The position numbers and the translations under genes were made by a program. A stretch of DNA of 9,187 nt from Candidatus Rokuibacteriota bacterium. GTDB lineage: Bacteria > Methylomirabilota > Methylomirabilia > Rokubacteriales > CSP1-6. The notes under the pieces are model-generated. The model ran no database searches and was not told the DNA's origin. It saw only the letters and a program-made list of their open reading frames with translations. Positions 6,201 through 9,187 of this stretch are shown here, one piece after another (the first letter of the stretch is position 1; every line of letters begins with the position of its first letter). The stretch covers positions 1-9,187 of the forward strand of contig QHRT01000463.1 of the NCBI GenBank assembly GCA_003220195.1. Reading direction: 5' to 3'.

Positions 6201-6394
6201 GGAACTGACCAATCCTTTCGTTGCGCTGTATCATCCCTGGCGTCCCGGCCGCGTCGTGCCGATCCCGGTCACGTCGCCCTCGACGATGTTGACGGAGCGC
6301 CCGGACGCTTCGCTGTGGTCCGAGAGTCGCCGGCGCGGCGCCGGGTCGAGTGTCGCACAGATGAGTCTCCCATGGACGAGCGAGGAGGACTCCA
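6201..6394. promoter_or_regulatory. Divergent intergenic region between the monooxygenase operon and the RidA operon
   Basis: These 194 bases separate two genes that point away from each other, so they should carry promoters for both. On the minus strand there is an AT-richer patch around 6211-6233 with AAAGGA acting as a likely ribosome binding site. On the plus strand a TTGACG occurs at 6289-6294, but no convincing -10 element lies at the right spacing. I saw no clear inverted repeat for an operator, no terminator and no small gene with support. Confidence 0.45.
6383..6388 (+). promoter_or_regulatory. Shine-Dalgarno site for the triple-RidA gene
   Basis: AGGAGG ends 6 bases before ATG 6395. 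It sets the start of the RidA fusion. Confidence 0.85.
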
Positions 6395-7642
6395 ATGCCA
6401 CGGTCCGTGATCGTTTGCGACGCGCTGCCGCCGGCGCCGCGTCCGTACAGCTACGCGGTGAAGGCCGGCCGGTTCGTCTTCACCGCCGGGATGCTCGGCT
6501 TCGAGCGCGGCGGCGCGATCGCGGGCGCCACGCGCGGACACGCCGACGCCGAGGCGCAGACGCGCCAGGCGCTGTACAACATCGACTCCGCGCTGCGCGC
6601 CCTCGGCGTGCCGCTCGCGAACGTCGCGAAGGTGAAAGGCTACCTCACCGACGTCCGCCACTTCGACGGCTACAACGCGGCCTACCGCGACGTCATTCCG
6701 CCGCCGTGGCCGGCGCGCATCACCGTCGGCGCCGGGCTCGTTCGCGATCACGCCATCGTCGAGATCGAGGCGATCGCGTCGGCGTCGGCGCCGCCGCGTC
6801 ACGTGCGTGCCGCGGGGCTCGCGCAATCACGCGTGCCGCTGAGCCAGGGAGCCGAAGTCAGCGACGTGCTCTTCGTGAGCGGCCAGCTCTCCGATGACGC
6901 CAAGGGCGAGCTGGTGGGCCGCGGCAGCATGCGCGCGCAGGCGGAGCGCGCGCTCGACAACGTCGGCGCGATCCTGGACGCGGCCGGCTTCGGGTTCGCC
7001 GACGTCATCAAGATCACCGGGATCGTTCCCGACTGGTACGGCTTCGCGCCGTACAACGAGCTGTTCATGAAGTACTTCACCGAGCCGTTCCCGGCGCGCG
7101 CGACGATCCAGGGAGCGCTCGCGCTGGAGGGTGCACTGATCGAGATCGAGGCGACGGCGGCGCGCGGCCTCCGGCGCACCGTCGAGTCCGAAGTTCCGGG
7201 CGTCGGTCACTTCGCGCTGAAGCGTCGCGACGACACGGTGTACGTCCGCGACCTGCCCGGCGCGCTCGCGCCGCACTCGCACGCGGCGCAGGTCGGTGAT
7301 CTCGTCTATCTCGCGGGAGAGGTTGGCTACGACGTGTCCGGCCGTCTCGTCGGCCCGAGCGACATCCGCCAGCAGACGCGCAAGACGCTCGAGAACCTCC
7401 GGCTTTGCATGGAAGCGCTCGGCGGAGGGATGGACGACATCGTGAAGACGAACGTGACGCTGACCGACGACCGTCTCGGTCCCGTGTTCAACGAGGAGTA
7501 TCAAGCGTTCTTCACACCGCCGTATCCCGCGCGGACGACCGTGATCGGCGGGCTCGCGCAGGACCGGATGGTGATCGAGATCGAGGCGGTGGCAGTGCTG
7601 GGCGCGTCGGAGAGCGCGGTCGCGGTGGTGGGCGCGGCGTGA
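6395..7642 (+). CDS. Protein with three tandem RidA (YjgF/YER057c/UK114) domains
   Basis: This 415-residue protein consists of three RidA-like domains: about 1-130, 135-257 and 265-402. Single RidA proteins are about 125-130 residues, form trimers and deaminate reactive enamine/imine intermediates at an active site between subunits. Each domain here ends with the family signature: PARITV with Arg108 and EIEAIA with Glu123; PARATI with Arg235 and EIEATA with Glu250; PARTTV with Arg380 and EIEAVA with Glu395. These match Arg105 and Glu120 of E. coli RidA, so none of the copies has lost its key residues. A single chain could form an intramolecular pseudo-trimer. The rest of each copy has diverged, so the fusion is not recent. 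It starts after a strong Shine-Dalgarno, is divergent from the monooxygenase operon and is followed after 39 bases by the S9 gene. Some RidA relatives (2-aminomuconate deaminase) act in aromatic degradation, which would fit the neighbour. Confidence 0.93.
   Translation: MPRSVIVCDALPPAPRPYSYAVKAGRFVFTAGMLGFERGGAIAGATRGHADAEAQTRQALYNIDSALRALGVPLANVAKVKGYLTDVRHFDGYNAAYRDVIPPPWPARITVGAGLVRDHAIVEIEAIASASAPPRHVRAAGLAQSRVPLSQGAEVSDVLFVSGQLSDDAKGELVGRGSMRAQAERALDNVGAILDAAGFGFADVIKITGIVPDWYGFAPYNELFMKYFTEPFPARATIQGALALEGALIEIEATAARGLRRTVESEVPGVGHFALKRRDDTVYVRDLPGALAPHSHAAQVGDLVYLAGEVGYDVSGRLVGPSDIRQQTRKTLENLRLCMEALGGGMDDIVKTNVTLTDDRLGPVFNEEYQAFFTPPYPARTTVIGGLAQDRMVIEIEAVAVLGASESAVAVVGAA
6761..7588 (+). 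repeat. Three identical 12-base copies marking the RidA domain ends
   Basis: GAGATCGAGGCG occurs at 6761-6772, 7142-7153 and 7577-7588, each encoding the Glu-Ile-Glu-Ala of one RidA domain in the same frame. It reflects the protein-level triplication and strong codon bias rather than a mobile or regulatory repeat; flanking bases are not conserved. Confidence 0.8.
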
Positions 7643-7670
7643 CGACACTGACCCCACCGTGACCGTCCCA

Positions 7671-7674
7671 GGAG
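7671..7674 (+). promoter_or_regulatory. Shine-Dalgarno site for the S9 peptidase gene
   Basis: GGAG at 7671-7674 lies 7 bases before ATG 7682. It supports that start in the short gap after the RidA gene. Confidence 0.7.
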
Positions 7675-7681
7675 CGTACCC

Positions 7682-9187
7682 ATGATCGATCCGGTCGACC
7701 GCAGCACCGCCAGACGCGCGATCGTCGCCGAAGACCTCACGCGCGTCCAGGGCGTCAGCGATGCGCAGATCTCTCCGGACGGCGCGCGCATCGCGTTCGT
7801 CCTTACGCGCGCGTCCGATGAGGCCGACGAGTACACGTCGAACGTCTGGATCGCGCCGGCCGCGGGCGGCGAGCCGCGACGGTTCACCACCGGAGCGCGA
7901 CGAGCCTACGGACCACGATGGTCGCCCGACGGAACGCGTCTCGCGTTCTTCTCCGATCGCGAGTCGCCAGGGAAATTTCAGCTCTACGTCATGCCGTCGA
8001 ACGGCGGCGAGGCGGTCAAGATCACCGACCTCCAGAATGGCGTCGCCGGCGGCGGCCCCGTGTGGTCCCCCGACGGCCGCCGGCTCGCGTTCGTCGCCCA
8101 GGTCGGCGGCTGGCAGGAGCCGAAGGACGAGACGGAGCGAGGCAACTCACGGCCGGCGCGCGTCATCACAACGGCCATGGACAAGTTCGACGGCGAAGGC
8201 TTCACGCTCGATCGCCCGGCGCAGGTCTTCGTCGTCGCTGCCGACGGCGGCGAGTCACGACAGCTGACCCACGGCGACGTGTCGGCCGCATGGCCGGCGT
8301 GGTCGCCGGACGGACGATTCGTCGCGTTCGCCTCCGACCGCCGCCCGAACTGGGACGAGGACTGGAGCTTCGACGTCTTCGTCGTGCCCGCAGACGGCGG
8401 AGACCCGAGACGCGTCACCGACACCACCGGGCCGACGTGGCAGCCGATGTTCTCGCTCGACGGACAGTCGATCGTGTACGTCGGTCACCGGTATCCGCGG
8501 GACGACGGACGCAACCCCCATCTCTTTTCGGTGCCGCTCGAGGGCGGCAAGCCCGTGTGCCTCACCGAGAGTCTCGACCGGCCCGTCTGGGACTTCGCGC
8601 GACCGGTCTGGTCGGCGGATGGCGAATCGATCCTGTTCGTGGGCCGCGACCGCGGGACGTATCCCGTGTATCGCGTGCGCGCGAAAGGTGGAGAGCCGGC
8701 GGCGAAGATCATCGACGGCGAACGGTCCATCACCGGCATTTCCGTCGCGCGGTTGACCGGGGTCATCGCGTTCACCGCCAACGATCCGACCTCGCCTGCC
8801 GAGGTCTTCGTGGCGAACGCGGATGGGAGCGGCGAGCGTCGGGTGACCGGACTCAATCGCGAGTGGAACAGCGCGGTCGCGGCGTCGCGGCCGGAACGAT
8901 TCAGCTACCGTCGGGACCGCTATGACATCGACGGGTGGATCATGAAGCCGTTCGACTTCGATCCCGCGAAGAGGTATCCCGCGTTGCTCTGGATCCACGG
9001 CGGACCTCACCGCGAGTTCGGCGACTCCTACTCGCACGAGTTCCAGGTGACCGCCGGGGCCGGGTTCGTCGTGATCTACACCAACCCTCGCGGCAGCCAG
9101 GGCTACGGGGAGAAATTCAGTCGCGCCTGCGTCGGCGACTGGGGCGGTGGCGACTTCGACGACATCATGGCCGGGGTCGACGAAGCG
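7682..9187 (+). CDS. S9-family prolyl oligopeptidase-like peptidase, 3'-truncated by the window edge
   Basis: The frame from ATG 7682 stays open to the right edge (502 codons). The first ~400 residues form a TolB/WD40-like beta-propeller: repeated S-P-D-G motifs followed by I/L-A-F occur near residues 31, 81, 129, 208, 259 (SLDG) and 311 (SADG), with GGE/GGD-P-R-x-x-T turns between them. A catalytic alpha/beta-hydrolase domain follows: SYRRDRYDIDGWIMKPFDF (408-426), LLWIHGGPH (435-443, oxyanion region) and YTNPRGSQGYGEKF (466-479), typical of acylaminoacyl-peptidase/DPP-IV-like S9 enzymes. The window ends before the expected G-x-S-x-G nucleophile, Asp and His, so catalytic competence cannot be checked. 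There is no N-terminal hydrophobic signal, so it is probably cytoplasmic. It lies 39 bases after the RidA gene and is probably co-transcribed with it. Confidence 0.92.
   Translation, partial: MIDPVDRSTARRAIVAEDLTRVQGVSDAQISPDGARIAFVLTRASDEADEYTSNVWIAPAAGGEPRRFTTGARRAYGPRWSPDGTRLAFFSDRESPGKFQLYVMPSNGGEAVKITDLQNGVAGGGPVWSPDGRRLAFVAQVGGWQEPKDETERGNSRPARVITTAMDKFDGEGFTLDRPAQVFVVAADGGESRQLTHGDVSAAWPAWSPDGRFVAFASDRRPNWDEDWSFDVFVVPADGGDPRRVTDTTGPTWQPMFSLDGQSIVYVGHRYPRDDGRNPHLFSVPLEGGKPVCLTESLDRPVWDFARPVWSADGESILFVGRDRGTYPVYRVRAKGGEPAAKIIDGERSITGISVARLTGVIAFTANDPTSPAEVFVANADGSGERRVTGLNREWNSAVAASRPERFSYRRDRYDIDGWIMKPFDFDPAKRYPALLWIHGGPHREFGDSYSHEFQVTAGAGFVVIYTNPRGSQGYGEKFSRACVGDWGGGDFDDIMAGVDEA

Noticed and set aside
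6289..6317. TTGACG as the -35 element of a promoter for the RidA operon
   Set aside because: No acceptable -10 hexamer lies 16-18 bases downstream (the sequence there is GCTGTG-like), so it is not called as a promoter on its own.
3873..6410. Very long plus-strand ORF (845 residues) opposite the minus-strand operon, and a similar minus-strand 721-residue ORF (6009-3844)
   Set aside because: Both are Arg/Ala-rich shadow frames typical of high-GC DNA, with no recognisable motifs; the genes at 3879-5066 and 5070-6200 explain the region.
6761..7588. The thrice-repeated 12-mer as a regulatory or mobile repeat
   Set aside because: Each copy is in the same codon frame at the same point of a RidA domain, so it is explained by protein homology and codon bias.
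7984..9037. Minus-strand ORFs opposite the S9 peptidase gene
   Set aside because: They are antisense shadows of the propeller repeats; the plus-strand frame has clear S-P-D-G and HGGP motifs.

Overview
This window comes from a strongly GC-rich bacterium. Its gene content (a TctA/TctB carboxylate permease, a luciferase-like flavin oxidoreductase, an HSL-type hydrolase, a RidA-family fusion and an S9 peptidase) resembles soil or groundwater heterotrophs such as Candidatus Rokubacteria / Methylomirabilota. That placement is an inference from gene content and composition; nothing in the window fixes the taxonomy. Coding density is very high. There are no tRNA, rRNA, CRISPR or insertion elements that I can see.

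Layout. (1) 3-2857, plus strand: an apparent operon. It holds the C-terminal part of a TctA permease fused in one polypeptide to a TctB domain (cut by the left edge and broken near 505), an OsmC-family gene with an in-frame TGA, and an LLM-class flavin-dependent oxidoreductase that overlaps it by ATGA. (2) 6200-2863, minus strand: a tight three-gene operon of an HsaA-like group D flavin monooxygenase, a Gfo/Idh/MocA oxidoreductase and an HSL-family alpha/beta hydrolase whose 5' part is frameshifted. It meets operon 1 tail to tail with a 5-base gap. (3) 6395-9187, plus strand: three RidA domains in one protein, then an S9 prolyl-oligopeptidase-like gene that runs off the right edge. Operons 2 and 3 diverge from a 194-base gap that should hold both promoters.

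Most notable observation: the OsmC-family gene reads 1347-1856 in one frame, interrupted only by TGA at 1539-1541. This TGA sits where the family has its first conserved redox cysteine (after an A-x-A-G motif); the second conserved Cys is present at residue 133. A perfect 6-bp hairpin with a UGGCA loop begins 19 bases after the TGA. Together these suggest a selenoprotein (Sec65/Cys133) rather than two ORFs or a dead gene. No selenocysteine machinery lies in the window, so this remains a strong prediction.

Caution: three other anomalies (a frame-breaking deletion in tctA, a one-base-type frameshift near the 5' end of the hydrolase gene and a probable short in-frame deletion later in it) mean that assembly error or local gene decay must be considered for any reading-frame oddity here.

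Working together: the genes read as an uptake and oxidative catabolism neighbourhood. It has carboxylate import, two reduced-flavin-dependent oxygenases (with no flavin reductase in the window), a sugar- or cyclitol-type dehydrogenase, an esterase, enamine/imine deaminase-type RidA domains and a peptidase, alongside a thiol- or selenol-based peroxidase. The substrate cannot be read from the sequence.
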